Below, piece by piece: positions 36,093 through 48,890 of a stretch of DNA of 64,000 nt; position 1 is the stretch's first letter, and every line of letters starts with the position of its first letter. Source of the DNA: Medicago truncatula (Eukaryota > Streptophyta > Magnoliopsida > Fabales > Fabaceae); assembly GCF_003473485.1 (NCBI RefSeq), contig NC_053048.1:35522755-35586754 (forward strand), read 5' to 3'. Made by a program: the position numbers and the translations under genes. Under the pieces are notes generated by a model. The model worked only from the letters and a program-made list of their open reading frames with translations. It searched no databases and was not told the DNA's origin.

Positions 36093-39000
36093 ATGTTGGG
36101 TCACACCGATCGACTAACAGAAGAATTGATATCATCAAATGATCAAATACTGGCAGACCCTGTGTCTGAATTTGGCAACGATGAAGAGGAAACTTGTTCA
36201 GAACAGATAGTTTACTCAACTTCCTTTGAAGAGCTTGCAAGCAGTAGTATTAAATATGATACAGTCATATGGCTTTCTATATCATTACTTCTGGTTTTAG
36301 CTTGGGGATTTGGTCTTTTAATGTTGCTCTACCTCCCCTTTAGGAGATATGTGCTTCGAAAGGATTTGTCGTCTCGCAGATTATATGTTACACATACTGA
36401 AGTAGTTTATGAGGTACATATGAATAGTTCTGTTTGTACATGGTGTTGTATTGCGAGTTTGATTGAGAAGTGATTTTTTAATTTCCATTCTCCCTTGGTC
36501 AAGGTGTCAAGGCCTTCATATATACCTTTTTGGGGCACCATAACAATTGAGAGGCGTTTACCTCTTTCTTTGGTGATTGATATTATTATTGAACAAGGTA
36601 CTGATGCAAGCCTTACTGGATTATTTTCTTGCATCCTACGCTAACATCCTTTGTTTAAAACCTCACTTTTCAGATTATTGTGCATGGTTCTTATGATGTT
36701 TATTATGACTTCTTTTCAGGTTGTTTACAGTCTATATATGGTGTCCATACTTTTCGGGTTGAAAGTATTGCTCATGGAAAGGCTGCTGCAATAGATCAAC
36801 TACAAGCTCAAGGAATTTCTGACCCTGATCTTTTGAGAAAGGTCTGATCATAACAAAGGGGATGTTTCTTTACATTATACTACCTAAGTGCTAGCAAAGA
36901 GGATGGTATCATCATACAAAATATTGCAATTGATTTGCAGGTGATCATAACTGAAGCTTCAAAGATCTCAAGAGATTTAGGGAAAAGTTGGAATCCTATG
37001 GCTCCAAGCATAGACGTGGAAAACATGGCTCGTATGCCAGCAATAACTGAGGGACCAGTTGTCTTGAGATCACCATCAAGAAGTCACAAGGTAAATAATA
37101 GTCCTCCTCCATGCATCCTAACAAAAAAGCTGCTCCTAGTACAGAAAATGTTACAACTTGTAATTCTAAGAGACATACTATAAATGATCTGGTCTAGAAT
37201 GTTGTTATTTCTATAATGGTGTGAAGTAACCCTTGCGAAGGAAATTAGGTTCCACTTGTGTACGTTAGAAAGGAATCTCAAACTGGATGAGAAATAACTA
37301 TATCTCATAATTCAAGGGATTGTAGTCGACCATTCTGTTTTATTATTGTTGCTAACTTTTAGGGGTTCCTAGTTAATTTTAGGAACTTTTTCCGTTTCTT
37401 TGTTTAGCCTATATATGTGCTGTTAAATCAGTTGAATAAATGCAGAGAAGAAATAATTTCTCCATAATCTAATCTTAGGGTGCATATGATTTGCACACTA
37501 AATGTAAGGGACTGGACAACACAACTCTAGTTGTTCCATGTTTGATTTTAAAACTGGTCATGAGACTGGACAAATGGGGGACAAAGGACTAGGCAATATG
37601 CCGTCAGTTAGAATATATCATAGATTGATTTTTTTTTTGACCATTAAAAAGTTTAGCAGTTAGTCTAAATCATCATCCCAGAGCTACCTGAGCTCAAGCC
37701 GGTGCAAATTGAACCTAAGGCCCTCTATTAACATAGAATCATTTGAGGCCTTGTGATGGTCTTTGTAAGAAGCATGCTCGAGTCGGTACAAATTTAACCT
37801 ACATTTTGTGCAAAAGTTTAAGTTAGAATTTTGTGGGTTTTCTAGAAGGTAAACATCCAGTTTTGACTCAGTGGATAAAGCAATGCAATTTATGAACTCT
37901 AGTGATAGAAGTCCTATTTCCTAGCATTCTCATGTTTCTTTTGTTGTTGTTGTGGTTGTTGATGAGCATTCCTGGCTTCGAGCCTAGAATTTCAAAGAAT
38001 TTTAAAATAGTTCCCTAAAAATCTAACAGGTTGAAGAAGTTACTACTAGGAAAACAAGTTCGACTTGTTGACGCCTAGGATTAGAAATGACAACATTAGT
38101 GAGAGATGGGGTGGCACCTATTGTAGAAAACATGGTAGAAACTCAAGTTAGGTGGTTTGGGCATGTAGAAAGATGACCTGTGGATTCTATAGTAAGAAGA
38201 GTAGATTCAGATGGAGCATTGTCAAATCACTATAGACAAAGTAAGACTTAGAAAAACTATAAGACAAACTATTAAGAAAGATCTAGAGATTAATAAGTTG
38301 GATAGAAATATTTTATATGATAGAACGTTATGATCTCATTTGATCAATGTAGCCGACCCCACTTGGTAGCATAAGCTTGGTTTTTGTCGTTGTTGTAGTT
38401 GTGGATTTAGGTTATCATGGCCCAATGATAACTGATCTGATAGTAGGATGAATCTTTCTACTAATCTGGTTACTGAGGGGCACAGAAAATGATCACTTAT
38501 CTGTGGGAAAATGTACTTGTACAAGAAAGCAATCCATATATGCACCTGCTACTAGAATTAGAAATTTCAAAATATATTGGAGGACAATCACAGTAATGTA
38601 TTCATGTTATTTATTTAAAAATGCTATAATCATTCTATGATGTATGGTATCAGTTAGGTTAGGTGGTAGATTTGTAATTTAGCTGATCAGCTTTGATAGA
38701 AATGCAATTTTGCAAGGTTTTACTTTTTGGTTGTAAGATTGATACTAATACATCTACCATTTAGAGAGAGACATAGATAATTCATTATGATATTTTGCTG
38801 TTAAGATTCAAGCCGTAAACATATCACAATAGTATCAAAAGCATTGCTTGAATTTCAGGCATATAAACCTCTGACTTACTCTAATCTGCAGATGATAGGC
38901 TCACCACATTCTTCTTCAGTGGAGCGCAGAATAGGCGGAGGATTGATTCTTAATAAACTCGAAGAAGTCAATAAATCGGTAAAGGTATGCATCTTAGTTT

Positions 39001-39238
39001 AATAGAACATGGGTTCTATTGAAGAACTTATATATTTTCTATTGGCTCCAAATTCTCAGCATGCTCCCGTTGAATATATCTATTTTACAAAACAGAACAG
39101 CAGGCCTGTGAACTATGCTTTTCAATTTTGTTTTTGACTATTTGCATTTGTACTTTAATTGTGTTCTTCCTTTATAATAATGACCAGAGACTTGAGCTTC
39201 TTATTGCGAAGTCCCATCCTTCTCTCGACGCCAGCTAA
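36093..39238 (+). CDS. Membrane protein of the DUF7642 type (PH-like), function unknown
   Basis: Six exons, 36093-36413, 36504-36597, 36720-36841, 36941-37090, 38892-38984 and 39188-39238: 831 nt, 276 aa. An acidic N-terminus is followed by a strong hydrophobic stretch at residues 57-84 (VIWLSISLLLVLAWGFGLLM), one or two membrane passes, and a basic stop (FRRYVLRK). A soluble region then runs YVTHTEVVYEVSRPSYIPFW, IERRLPLSLVIDIIIEQG, GVHTFRVESI, which reads like a small beta-rich bacterial-PH-like module. The tail (NKLEEVNKSVKRLELLIAKS) may form a coiled coil. I recall this arrangement as the plant-conserved DUF7642 family; the name is from memory. No catalytic motif is visible. Intron 4 (37091-38891) holds an RTE LINE remnant. 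Confidence 0.85.
38035..38400 (+). mobile_element. RTE-type LINE 3' remnant in intron 4
   Basis: Forward-strand reading gives VETQVRWFGHVER, PVDSIVRRVD and a lysine/arginine-rich tract, then CTCATTTGATCAATGTAGCCGACC and a GTTGTTGTAGTTG tail. WFGHV-R-P-D-VRR is the conserved C-terminal signature of plant RTE-like LINEs. Stops interrupt the frame, and only the last few hundred bases of the element remain. Confidence 0.7.
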
Positions 39239-40061
39239 AGTACCATAGGCCAGCCCTGCAAGAATTGAGTTGGAGTTTTCTAATCAGTAATACCTTGTTT
39301 ATATCTATGGAAATATGAAGCAATATTTGTAATTATTTTTGTGTTTATTAGTCTCCCAATTTTGATTGATTGTATAGAATACTAGATGTTTGGAATCTCA
39401 AGTTGTGATTGCATAGCATAATATTTGTCCTAGTTCCATTTTCTTATTCTCTGTTGTATGTGGTTCATTTGATATACTTAAGTACTTAACAACCGAGTTA
39501 ACAATGGTTCCGAATGTGATCACTGCCATATATATTTTGAAAGCATGTTCAAATTAATTTCATTTCTGTGCAAAAACGATCATAAGAAACTCTCTCTGCG
39601 AGGTAAAATTGAACAAAATAAACTATATGTTCTGTAACTTTGAAAACTTGTCTAAGGACTCAAATTTTCTATCTGGCCTTGCACGAGAACGTGTCTCTGA
39701 ATCTAAAATTCTTGTTTTTAAAGTTTCGACCATTAGATTAATCCAATGACTGATTTTACTAGAGAGATAGAAGGGGTGGTAGATGGAGGATACGTGTGCA
39801 TTATGTTAATGTTCTTTCCAACAATTCATTCAACTTTTGTCCACTTCTATATTTTGGATAAATGTAATCAATGACAACCAACCACCTATTGGATGTACTA
39901 TGTTATGTAAGATATTAATTTGTGGTTAGAATTAAATGAGGAATCTATTCATCTAGATATTCAAACTATACATCCAAAACTCATTAACATGTTAAGGATT
40001 ACATCAAAACTCTTTCTTTTTGCACCAAACTTCACTTCCTCATCTTATTATTGTAAAAACA
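39239..40061. other. Intergenic
   Basis: 3' flank of the DUF7642-like gene and promoter of the next gene. AT-rich, no other feature recognised. Confidence 0.4.
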
Positions 40062-40541
40062 ATGGTTGCTTTTGCTACTCTTCAAGGCCTTCATGGCTCT
40101 CTCCTACGATCCCAATTCCTAGGCCAAGATCACCACTTCACTCTCATGAAATCTTCAACAACACATCACAGAAAACCAGCTTCTCAACTACAACCACGTG
40201 CTGAATTCAACATACTAAAAATGATGGGAGGAAGAGGATTATGCAATGGAGAAAAAGGACTTGAACAAGAGCTGAAAAGGCAAGTTGATAAAGAAGAAAC
40301 AACATCATCCAATGAAAAAGTGCAAGAAAACTCAGATGGATCAGAAAAGTTGACTAGTGATATTGTTGCAATTCCAGAAGATGGTTTTGAGAAGGAAATG
40401 ATGGGGCTAACTGGAGGGTTTCCTGGTGGTGAAAAAGGGTTGATTAAGTTCATTGAGAAAAATCCACCTAGGAATTCTTCTCAGCCTTTTACTAATGAAG
40501 AAAGAAATCAAAGTCTTGTTGAAGAATCCAAAGCAACATAG
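40062..40541 (+). CDS. Small, probably plastid-targeted protein of unknown function
   Basis: A single exon of 159 aa. The first 50 residues are rich in Ser, Thr, His and Gln with few acids (MVAFATLQGLHGSLLRSQFL onward), like a transit peptide. The middle is charged and low-complexity. A compact motif near residues 105-130 (MMGLTGGFPGGEKGLIKFIE) looks conserved, as Gly-rich turns between charged helices. I do not recognise the family with confidence and see no catalytic or membrane signature. The ATG at 40062 is chosen because it precedes the transit-like segment; the frame is open upstream but without an ATG. Codon use and a clean stop support a real gene. Confidence 0.75.
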   Translation: MVAFATLQGLHGSLLRSQFLGQDHHFTLMKSSTTHHRKPASQLQPRAEFNILKMMGGRGLCNGEKGLEQELKRQVDKEETTSSNEKVQENSDGSEKLTSDIVAIPEDGFEKEMMGLTGGFPGGEKGLIKFIEKNPPRNSSQPFTNEERNQSLVEESKAT

Positions 40542-42061
40542 TTCAACTCTCTTTCTGTCCACTTTTATTTGATGTATATGTTTTCCCATATGATTTCTGA
40601 CAATTCAAACATGGATGAGGTTGAGGTGAGACAAGATTTTTGTGGAGAGTAATATTCTTTTCTCTTTTACTGGTATCTATGTATCTAGGTTCTTTCTAAT
40701 TATATAGGTTATGTTTTGCTTAACATTGTTCAATGTTAATAGGACATTTTTTTTAATGAGGCCAGTTATAAGTAACTTCTTAAAAAATAAATTCAGAATA
40801 CCTTTCAATCTGATGGTTAGATCAACAAAAATTAGTCTTGAGAAATCAAAATGGGAGTTTACTTACTCTAAATCACTAGTATTATTATTGGCACAAATTG
40901 AATTGATCATAATGTTCTATTTCAATCCTGTGTAGGCTGTGTTCAGTCCATAGCTGTCAATTAGAATAATTTAGGCATCACATGAAAATTGAAATTGATA
41001 CATTTTAACTTGTACTCGATTTTTAGAGATAAAATGAAACAACATTGTTGGTCGATTTTGATGAATTATAGCCACAGAAAAAATAATGTGTTTTTTTTTT
41101 TTTTAGAACATGTGCTTGGTTAGATATCAAAATTGCATCAACATCCTTATTGGCCATGATTTCAAGTTCAATGTAGAATCCAAAAATGCTTTGACAGCTT
41201 CCAAGTTGTCTATATTCTGTTGTTCACCACAACAAGTTGAAACGTGTCCAATGTTTCTTTTGTTGGATTGTCCAAGATGAGGGTTGTCCATGTATTTGTA
41301 AACAAGCAATTTCCTGCTCAAGCTCATTAATCCAAATTATGATTTGATCAATTTATCAATTATAATAATCTACGATTGATTATTATTATCATTATAAAAA
41401 ACCATATGCACTATATATGATCATTGAATTTAAGGATGTGAATTTGAACATGTAAGTGGAGATCTATGTGGGGACTGGTCCATTCGAAGTCTTTTACGCG
41501 GAGGATTTTTTCAGTGACAGAGGTGATTTTAGGAAAGTGATGAATATCATGCAATATGTTCCGTAAGAACCTCATATTTAAACAGTTTACTAAAGTATGA
41601 TTGACATTTACGTGACGATTTTCCGATTTCTAACGAAAATATTTTTGTTTGACCAAAAGCTAAAAACTAAAGGAAATACTTGTCTATTCATATGATTTAG
41701 GGACCAAATTACCATCATTTATATTTGAGTGACTAATTTAGTCATAAACTCATTTTTCTAGTGATATGATATTAAGGGTTGATTAAAGAGAATAATGCAG
41801 GTTTTGGATATGCATGTTGAGAGTTCAAGAATCAAGCCTTGTTAATCTCTTGTGTAAATAAATGTAAATATTTTTGTGAGTGATATATGAGTAAGAAGGA
41901 AGGTTTTAGGAACATTACTCCTCGTTATAATTTATCTTTTTTTTATAAAAGAAAGACGCACCTCACTTAGTTGAATAAGATATCAAAACAAGTTTGAGAT
42001 GTTAAGAGTTAAAACTCTAGCTTCAGGAAAAAAGAAGTTAAAACTATAGTGGTTAGCATAA
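40542..42061. other. Intergenic
   Basis: 3' UTR of the preceding gene, then AT-rich sequence. At about 41466-41520 GTGGGGACTGGTCCATTCGA recalls the repeat-like patch near 3505. No gene is seen. Confidence 0.4.
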
Positions 42062-42206
42062 GAGTAGTGATATTTGAACAATCATTTGTGACAACTTCTT
42101 TTTTCCCTCTTTTCATCGGTTAAAAACAATGGAGAGAGAATAAGATAATAATATGAATATGAAAGAGAAAGTTGTCATAAAATGGATGTACAAATATCAT
42201 TTCTCT
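42062..42206. mobile_element. MITE copy, family A (145 bp)
   Basis: Starts GAGTAGTGATATTTGAACAA and ends GTACAAATATCATTTCTCT. These are the two ends of the 4570-4753 element in reverse orientation, with internal TGACAACTT and AAGTTGTCA also shared. A dispersed non-autonomous element upstream of the complex I subunit gene. Confidence 0.6.
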
Positions 42207-42781
42207 TAGCATAAATATCAACTTCCTATCTAATACAAAACAAAATTCTAATTTAATTTAATATATTTTTCAAAAATAAAAAAACCTCAAAAAAATAACT
42301 TGATCTTGAGTTTTGGAGTTGTCTATTTGAAAGGTTGTCCAACTATAGTGAAAAAAGAAAGAAAAAAAAAATTATATATATATATGTCTTCTCTGTACTC
42401 AATGATTAATCTCATAGTAGGTTCATTTAAAAGATCTAAGTCGTGGAGATACCTTAACACATCTAAAGGTAAAAAAAATACTAATTACGGATGATTAAAA
42501 GAAAGAAAAAGCTAAAAATAATAAAATTATACTACAAATTATTTTTATTTTTATTTATCGTGATTTTACAATTCATTTATTAATATGAGTCAACCAACCA
42601 ATAGGATAATTAGAAATTAGTGAACCCTACGATAAGCCCGTGGTCAGTCACACACTGAGTTACATCCCTTCCTCCTTCTCATTCCTCACTTCCTCCCAAT
42701 CCCAAACACAATTGTGTAAAATCAAACGCGATTGATCAAATTAGGGTTTCGAATTTTCGGTTCTGAAATTGTAGAACAAAA
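42207..42781 (+). promoter_or_regulatory. Upstream and leader region of the complex I subunit gene
   Basis: AT-rich, becoming C- and T-rich close to the gene (CCCTTCCTCCTTCTCATTCC at about 42667), typical of a plant 5' UTR. No TATA box is asserted. Confidence 0.35.
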
Positions 42782-45700
42782 ATGGGAGGTGGTGGAGCAG
42801 ATCACGGTAATGGCGGAGCCAATGGAGGAGATTTCAGGTACAAGGTTTGGAGTATGACTGGTGGCCCTCACTGTCGCCCTAAACACTGGAAACGCAACAC
42901 CGCCATCGCTATGTTCGGTATCGTCCTCGTTTGTATTCCCATCTTCAAACTCTCAGCTAAACTTGAGGTTCTTCATTCTCTCTTTCTCAATCTGATTCCT
43001 GTTTTCTTTACCAGATTTCCATGTTTTGATTTTATTTCTCAGAATTATTATGAATATTTTTAGGGAAATTGTGTTTTTGTATCATGTTTTTGATTAATTC
43101 TGTATGATGTGTAGAAATGAGGTACTGGATAACGGAATCTTAATTTGATTGGATTTTATTATTGTTGTTATTATTATTTGGCGAAATTAAGAATGTTTTG
43201 GGCTAATTTTAATGTTAATGTTAACGACGATCTGGGCATATGAAGATCTTTTCAATGTTTACTTTGATACACTGGTTAGTATGCTGGGTTGTTGTTCTGT
43301 GCTTAGAAAATATGGTTCTGAATTGTTAGTTATGTAGTAGCAACAATTTCAATCAAAGGGGGAGTGAGATTTTCACTGATGCATGGGACTGGGTACCATA
43401 ATATAAGTCTGTGGTATTGTAGATTTCATATGTGGTTCTTAGAATGCATGATTGCTAAACCATGTAAGGGTTGGCATTTGAGTTTGGACTGATTCCTTGA
43501 ATTATGAGTTGGACATGGACTTTAAGGTACTCTGCATGAATGTCAAAGATGGGTTGGATGGTGTATGGTTATTTTCTAGCTTATTTGTTGGAAGAAGTGT
43601 CTTTTCATTCATTTTCCTCGTTTTCACCTTTATCAAGGTTCTGTTTAGACTATTCTTCGGTGGGTTCTTTCCTTCTGTATTGGAACTGCTTTCCTGTTCT
43701 GTCATTATAGCTTTAGCTTTGTGTGAATTTTCTGTGTAATGCTACTGTTCTAGATCATTGATTTTATAGTAGTTTTGAGACCTGCATGGGCTACCGGAAA
43801 AAAAGATCATTGATATTGTCATGGAACTTGGATTCTCCTTTTGGTCTTGAGGTTTTAGTTGAGGTCCATAAAAAGTACATGAAATGTAAGTTTAGCAAGA
43901 AGTACACAATTCTAGCATAGATGTGAAAATTGGAGAATATATACCATGCCTCCAGTCCCATGGTTTAAGTATGTTGATTCCATTATACAGTATGATAGGG
44001 AGATGGAAAGAGATGTTAGTCAAAGGACCCAATTTGGGTGGATGAAATGGATAAAGGGGAATTTGTGATAGAAATACACAACTTATAAGAAAATTTTACT
44101 GCACAATCATATGTAATATGGAATTGAATATTGGGCAATAAAGAGACAACTAGAAAGTAAGCTCAATGTTGCAAATGAGTCAGCACTGTGCACGCAAAAT
44201 AAGATAGGAATAGGAATCAAGTTATTAAAGAGAAAATTGAGGTTTCTCCCATTGTACAAAAGGTGTGAGTCTTGTTTTTAGTGATTTTGTCATATATGGA
44301 GAGGACTCATAGAAACAAATGGAGAATAGTCCAATTGTTGGAGGCAGGAGAGACCATAAATAATTTATGCCAAAAAATTAAAAGAATTTTAAATGTCTGT
44401 CTTTAGGCATGATTCATGATTGGGCATTATGGTTTTGTTTGATCCATGTAGCTTTTTCTCACCTAGTGTGGAAGAATTTAGTTGTCTTTGTTGTTATGGG
44501 GTGGGGTTTTATGCCATCCTTTGTGATTTGAAATTTTTGACTGATGAGTTAAGTACACAAGTACAAACCTATGATAAGTAGTGGATGTGTTGAATTCAAA
44601 ATTTCAAATGGTGTAAACTGTTTTCTCCATTGTCATGGTTTGCTTTTATTGGTTCTTTTTTCACATTGTCTCTCGGGAGAGCAAATGGATGTTGTTTTAA
44701 ATTTGTAAATGCTAACAAGTAGATCTGCCCACCTCTTTTTTATTGATAGTAATGAGGATTGAAGAGTTTAGCTTCTTCTTTTAGGAATACATTGGCAAGT
44801 CTTGACTGAAAGAGAACCTTTTTAGGATATGGAAATTTCAGGTTAAATATATATTAATCCCTGTGAATTTGGCAAATTTTGATTTTGGTCCATATTAATT
44901 TTAAATATGTTGTGCTATACAAAAATGATGTGCTTTTTTAGTCGTTGGTGAGGGACTAAAAACATACTATTATTTGTAACTGCAGGGATCAAAAACAAAT
45001 AAATGAAGACCAAATAAAAATTTGCCAATTTTTATAGCGAAGAAAAACATATCATCGTTAGAATTTTTTTTTTCCTTTCACAAAAAATATAGGTCAAATT
45101 TAAAAGAAGATTATTTCGTGGCACACGTTTGTCAGTATTGTCTATCACGTATCCCCCACCCTCTCTTCTTTTTCCCAAAGAAAGAGATTAGTTAAGCTCT
45201 TATTCATGTGTGATATATGTAGCTGTAGAGTGTAAATTAATTCCAAATAGTTAGGTCGAAACAATTGGAGTGTAGAGCAATGCTACGGACAACGTCTCTC
45301 TCATACACTCTCTTGAACACTCAACCATTGCATTATTTTTTTAAAAGCATTACAGGCTAACCGACTATGCAGCTATACCACACTTTTCTTTTATTCAACT
45401 TTTAAAAAAAATCTTCAATGTTCTCTGCTTTGACTCTTATCTCTTGTGAGAGTAGAGATCCCACTTCTGAGAATCACAAAAAACTAGTGGTGCTCAAACT
45501 CAAACACAGCCACCACATCTCAACAAGCCAAACCGATGCTGCTGCTTTACATATTTGTGAGGATGCTAGTCCATGAAAAAACAGGTTCTTTGTATATTAA
45601 AAAAAATGGTTTTTTTTCCCCCCCTCAAAAAATGGTTCTTTGCCTTCCTCTATCTCATCCCTCTCTCCATCTTTTTCTCACTTGCAACAACCCACACCCC

Positions 45701-46551
45701 GACCAGAAGAAATGTGCTAGAATTTGACTTCTTTGTCCCAATTTAAGTGTTCTTTAATACAATACTGGAACAAGTTTTCGACGATATGTGTGCTCTCATT
45801 GCCTTATTTGCAATGCAAAGGATGCCATCACCTCTTCGCTTCCCACGATTTTGGTGAGGTTGACGGTGAAGGCGGTCTTGCCGTGAAGCCTGTAGACAGT
45901 AATTTGAAGACCTTGGGGAAAACGTTCTTGGGATTTTCCATGATTCACCCAACATTATTGTGTAGATGTGATCAGTTAATTTTGATTCCCTTTGTCTTTT
46001 CCCCTGTTGTTCCACTTTCAAAAAATTGGGGTTAATTATTGATTGAAATCTACAATCTTGAGTGAAATATAGCTGTATTTAGATCAGTACGTGAATTGCA
46101 AGAGACTATGGCAGAGTTTATGTTTAATTGGCAGTTGTCGTGTGTGCATCATATAGATTCTATGCTCTCTGGTTTCTAGATTTATGTGCATATAAATAGA
46201 ATATTTGTTTCTCTTTGCAACAGCCAGAAAATTTACCAATGATTTGCTTTGGAAATAGATGGATGACTTGAATTTCTTTCTGGAAGAATCTAGTTCTACT
46301 TTTCCTAGTTGCTGCTGCTATTCTGTTTTAACTTTTTGAAATGCCAGAAATTTTTGTATATCATGTTTTCTTTTTTGGTAGTGTTATGATGTTTACTAAT
46401 AGCATTTTGCCATAAATAGTATATATTATATTGGCTAACAATATCTTTTGAACTCTTTCTTCAGCAACGACCACATCACCCGGTTCGTCCAATCCCTTCC
46501 CAAATGTGGTGCAAGAACTTTGGAACCAAAGACTACAAAGACTACGAATAA
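42782..46551 (+). CDS. Small complex I accessory subunit, ESSS/NDUFB11-like
   Basis: Two exons, 42782-42967 and 46465-46551, joined in phase 0 (KLE|QRP) to give 90 aa. A glycine-rich N-terminus precedes DFRYKVWSMTGGPHCRPKHW, one transmembrane helix at about residues 40-56 (NTAIAMFGIVLVCIPIF) and a conserved tail (RPIPSQMWCKNFGTKDY). I recognise this as the plant protein annotated as the ESSS subunit of mitochondrial NADH:ubiquinone oxidoreductase. The name rests on memory of the Arabidopsis homologues. As a supernumerary membrane-arm subunit it would help assemble or stabilise complex I in the inner membrane and carries no redox centre. The 3.5-kb intron is long for this gene and full of repeats, including an RTE LINE remnant at 43.98-44.49 kb. 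Confidence 0.85.
43975..44490 (+). mobile_element. RTE-type LINE 3' remnant in an intron
   Basis: The forward frame contains YGIEYWAIKRQLESKLNVA, the counterpart of the LYGAECW-K...VAEMRML region of plant RTE-like LINEs, then RRG-like degraded text and a GTTTGATCCATGTAGCTTTTTCTCACCTAGT end. Stops interrupt it. The third member of the same remnant type in 9 kb. Confidence 0.65.
44840..45035. mobile_element. Degraded GGTTAAATAT-type inverted-repeat element
   Basis: Left part GGTTAAATATATATTAATCC...GGCAAATTTTGATTTTGGTCC and right part GACCAAATAAAAATTTGCC are inverted. A MITE of the common legume type, in the long intron of the complex I gene. Confidence 0.45.
45720..46030. other. GC-richer patch in the long intron, possible gene fragment
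   Basis: Unlike the AT-rich intron around it, this stretch keeps long open frames on both strands. The minus strand can read GLQITVYRLHGKTAFTVNLT around 45920-45850 without a stop. I cannot assign it to a family. It may be a captured exon or chance. Confidence 0.3.
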
Positions 46552-48890
46552 TCTGGGATTATCAATTACATCAGTTGCGTGGGTGTTCAAATATTGTCAA
46601 CTAAAATTTCCTTGTTATGAACAGCATTGAAGAGTTGCTGTTGTCAATGTTATGTAAGACTTGGGTCTAGGATAATTGTAATAGAACTTTTTTTTTTTTT
46701 TTGCTGCATTGAGTTTCATTTGAAAACTGAAGAAATTTTAAATAAGCTGCTCATGCCTGGATTCTTTGGAGAGCTTGTTCAAATTGGCATTACTGGTTAC
46801 TATATAGTAATTGATGCTTTATCGATTTTGTTCATATAATAACTTTTGGTTTATAGGCCCTCATTTTCTTCTGTACTCGGCGGTTGAGTTTCTACAAAAC
46901 TTTTTTCTTTTTTTGAAGGATAGTTTCTACAAAACTTATTTAATGCGATATTCCCCATTTTAATTCTGAGTAAAAAATTATTTTGTATCAAATGAATGGA
47001 ATATATAAATGATTCAAGCAGCCGTTTGCACTCTACAGAAAAAGTTATAATTAGAGTCTGAGAAAATAATTCATTACATTAAAGAGTCTCTTTTATAATT
47101 TTCTCGTGACCTGACAATATTGGAGACTACTTAGACTTTTATTTTTGCAAGGGACTAAATTGTATTATGTTTATGAGTAAGGGTTAATGATATTGTATCA
47201 AACTCCTTACCAAAGAGCGCTTAGATAAGATCACATGAGTATCTTCTAACTTAATTAAAGTCTTAGGTTTGAATGCATTAATATCGTTAAAACTTTTAGA
47301 AGAGAGTTTGTTATCCATCTAAATTCCACACTTGAGCAATTCGTCTCCACTATCATACGCGGATGATATCCGGTTCACACAAAAATTGTATCAAACTCCT
47401 TACCCAATAAACAAAGTTAACATTGTATCCTTTAAAAAAAAAAAAAATTGTACTTACCGGAAACATTATGAGAAATTGCATAGCGATTGCTTTTGTCCAT
47501 TCTTATGTGAAAAGAACGGGCAGTGTCGCAAGGCTAGCTATGACTAATCCCAACAGATTGTGATTTAATCCACACAACCTCCATGAATTGTATACTATCT
47601 TGCTCATGATTGGGGTTAAAAATAATTAAAAATATCCTTCCCCAAAAAAAGTTGTATCGAAATAATCCCTTGAGTCTTGTGAAATTCAAATAGGCGGCAA
47701 ACTTCCTAGTTTTATTGCATGCCAAGACTAAATTCGAATCAGGACTTTGATTAAACTAGAAGAAAGCCGTGTCATTTCATTTAAACGCTTTTGGGTTCCT
47801 AACACCGTTTATAATGTACGCTTGCCTTTTCTTTCTGTTGTGGACTGAAAAATGTATGTGTATTTTAATTTGTTTGATTATATTATACTATGAGAAAAAA
47901 GAATCATAAACTTAAAAGAGGGTGCTATTTATTTTTTAGATTAATAGGTCTTTATCCCCTGTAATTAGGTTATTTCTGGTTTCCCCTGTAAAATATTTTT
48001 TTTTAATTTATCCCCATTTAAAAAATAAATTAATCCGACGTTTGAATTATGACTCTACATATATAATGCAATATCATTACCAACTAATCTAAATTCAAGT
48101 AAACAATGAGGATGATATATACCACAAATGAGCAAACCATGAAATATATGATACACACAAGCATGTGACAGTTTATTTTTAATTGAATAATAAATAAATT
48201 GGTCTTTGGTGGGAAACATGAGTGGTGGTAAGTGAAATTTTTGGTTTTGTTGTTTTATGGTTCGTGGCAAAAGGTTTTTTCCCAACTTTAAATTAAAAAT
48301 TAAAAATTAAACCAGTGGTAATGACCAGTTGCCTACTAATCGAATGAGCTGAAAGTTCTAACATAATAGAATATGTGCAGATTTGGTTCCAATTTCCACA
48401 TGATTTTAGAAAGGTTAAAAATCTATCTCCATCCATTGCATTTAATGGAATCAAATTCTATGTTTTTCAACCAAATTCATCCTATCTCCATATGTCTTTA
48501 CTACGAGAATAGATAAATGAATTTTATTCTACGAACAAATTCTTTACTCATTCGAATCAAATTTATATGCATGGAACACATTCCAACAAAAATCATATCG
48601 TCTTGTTTCATTGTTTTGCAAGTGTTTCTATATTGTGAAAGATTCCTTAATTTGTTGACCATCTATTGTGGACAAGGCATATTCTTAGACTGACAAAGTT
48701 GATAAAATGGAAGGATGTTGAAAATTAGAGGAAACAAAAATACAACTAAAGGGCTACTTATTTGTTTAGCATATTCGACATGAGCTTGAATGCTTGATAG
48801 TGATATCATATTTCTAAAATAGGTAAAATTTAGAAGAAGAAAAAAAAAGTAATCAAACTATGCTTTGAAAAGTATCGTGTTACTTTAAGA
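46552..48890. other. Intergenic, AT-rich
   Basis: 3' flank of the complex I gene, then low-complexity sequence. A half-element beginning TTAATAGGTCTTTATCCCCT lies at 47940-48030, and a weak SINE-like patch at about 48315-48365. No gene is seen. Confidence 0.4.

Noticed and set aside
43497-43739. 80-aa hydrophobic frame in the long intron of the complex I gene
   Set aside because: T-rich intron sequence reads as hydrophobic residues by composition; no conserved motif.
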